The notes under the pieces were generated by a model, which worked only from the letters and a program-made list of their open reading frames with translations, was not told where the DNA came from and ran no database searches. Positions 14,363 through 14,645 of a DNA stretch of 14,645 bases are shown one piece after another. The DNA comes from an uncultured Desulfomonile sp. (GTDB lineage: Bacteria > Desulfobacterota > Desulfomonilia > Desulfomonilales > Desulfomonilaceae): assembly GCA_903920415.1 (NCBI GenBank), contig CAIXMD010000232.1, positions 1 to 14,645 of the forward strand, given 5' to 3'. A program made the translations under genes and the position numbers. Every line of letters starts with the position of its first letter. Position 1 is the first letter of the stretch.

Positions 14363-14645
14363 ACTGCGTGTCCCGGTCGCATCTGGATTCACTTCTTATG
14401 ATGTCAGCCAGTTCTTGGACTGCTCGATTAAGATCATCGTTCACCACCTGATACTTGAAAGTGTCCCCAAACGCCATCTCTGCCACTGCATTCCTCAGAC
14501 GGATGCGGATGGATTCTTCGGTTTCGGTGGAGCGACGGCGAAGACGCTCTTCCAGAGCGGTTATGTTGGGCGCAGCGACAAAGATCCCAACGGCATCTCT
14601 AACTTTGGCGAACACCTCCAGTGCTCCTTGTACGTCGATGTCCAG
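14346..14645 (-). CDS. gmk: Guanylate kinase, C-terminal part (5' end outside the window)
   Basis: Guanylate kinase phosphorylates GMP to GDP with ATP in nucleotide recycling. The minus-strand frame is open to the window edge and begins LDIDVQGALEV, the conserved centre of the enzyme after the GMP-binding region. It continues with GIFVAAPNITALEERLRRR, the lid-region sequence RSTETEESIRIRLRNA, and FKYQVVNDDLNRAVQELADII, all matching the family's second half. About 99 codons are present of a usual 200 or so, so the P-loop and GMP-binding part lie beyond 14645. The short tail after IIRSE is variable in the family. Confidence 0.93.
   Translation of the reverse strand: MDIDVQGALEVFAKVRDAVGIFVAAPNITALEERLRRRSTETEESIRIRLRNAVAEMAFGDTFKYQVVNDDLNRAVQELADIIRSESRCDRDTQSSDVD

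Noticed and set aside
1..14645. Mobile element, prophage, CRISPR or defence island
   Set aside because: No transposase, integrase, tRNA, direct-repeat array or terminal inverted repeats were seen; most genes are housekeeping or metabolic with similar base composition.

Overview
The window is ordinary bacterial chromosome, about half G+C, with 13 genes (two cut by the window edges) on both strands. It holds no tRNA or rRNA gene, CRISPR array, insertion sequence or phage gene that I can see. A Gram-negative envelope is implied by a signal-anchored HtrA protease, an exported retropepsin-like protease and a bitopic exported protein. The gene mix (archaeal-type pyruvoyl arginine decarboxylase next to speE and speB, and a RimK-like ligase / pseudo-transglutaminase / RimB-like cassette) fits a Desulfobacterota (old Deltaproteobacteria) lineage. 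That placement is inference from general character, not from a search.

Left part (1-5344): the 3' portion of a YheS-like ABC-F ATPase on +, then a cassette of three genes. On the minus strand a cysteine-free pseudo-transglutaminase with seven C-terminal membrane helices is followed, 4 nt after its stop codon, by a RimK-related ATP-grasp ligase. Divergent from them on + is an exported RimB-type aspartic protease. The 277-bp gap between the two arms carries two good sigma70-type promoters back to back with a 7-bp inverted repeat between them. This cassette is the least understood, most system-like object in the window: a peptide-bond-forming enzyme, a membrane protein and a peptide-bond-cleaving enzyme.

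Middle part (5486-9107, all minus): a PLP aminotransferase, then rsmE (16S rRNA U1498 methyltransferase), then a TPR protein with its own likely promoter. rsmE is complete in content but split between two frames exactly at a run of ten G.

Right part (9403-14328, all +): an unrecognised bitopic exported protein, then a compact polyamine operon (pyruvoyl-dependent arginine decarboxylase, spermidine synthase, agmatinase-family ureohydrolase), then a single-PDZ HtrA protease. Together the three polyamine genes would take arginine to spermidine, provided decarboxylated SAM is made elsewhere, because no speD lies here. The order of the steps (agmatine to putrescine first, or aminopropylation of agmatine first) cannot be read from sequence alone. 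The window ends in the 3' part of gmk (guanylate kinase) on the minus strand, convergent with htrA.
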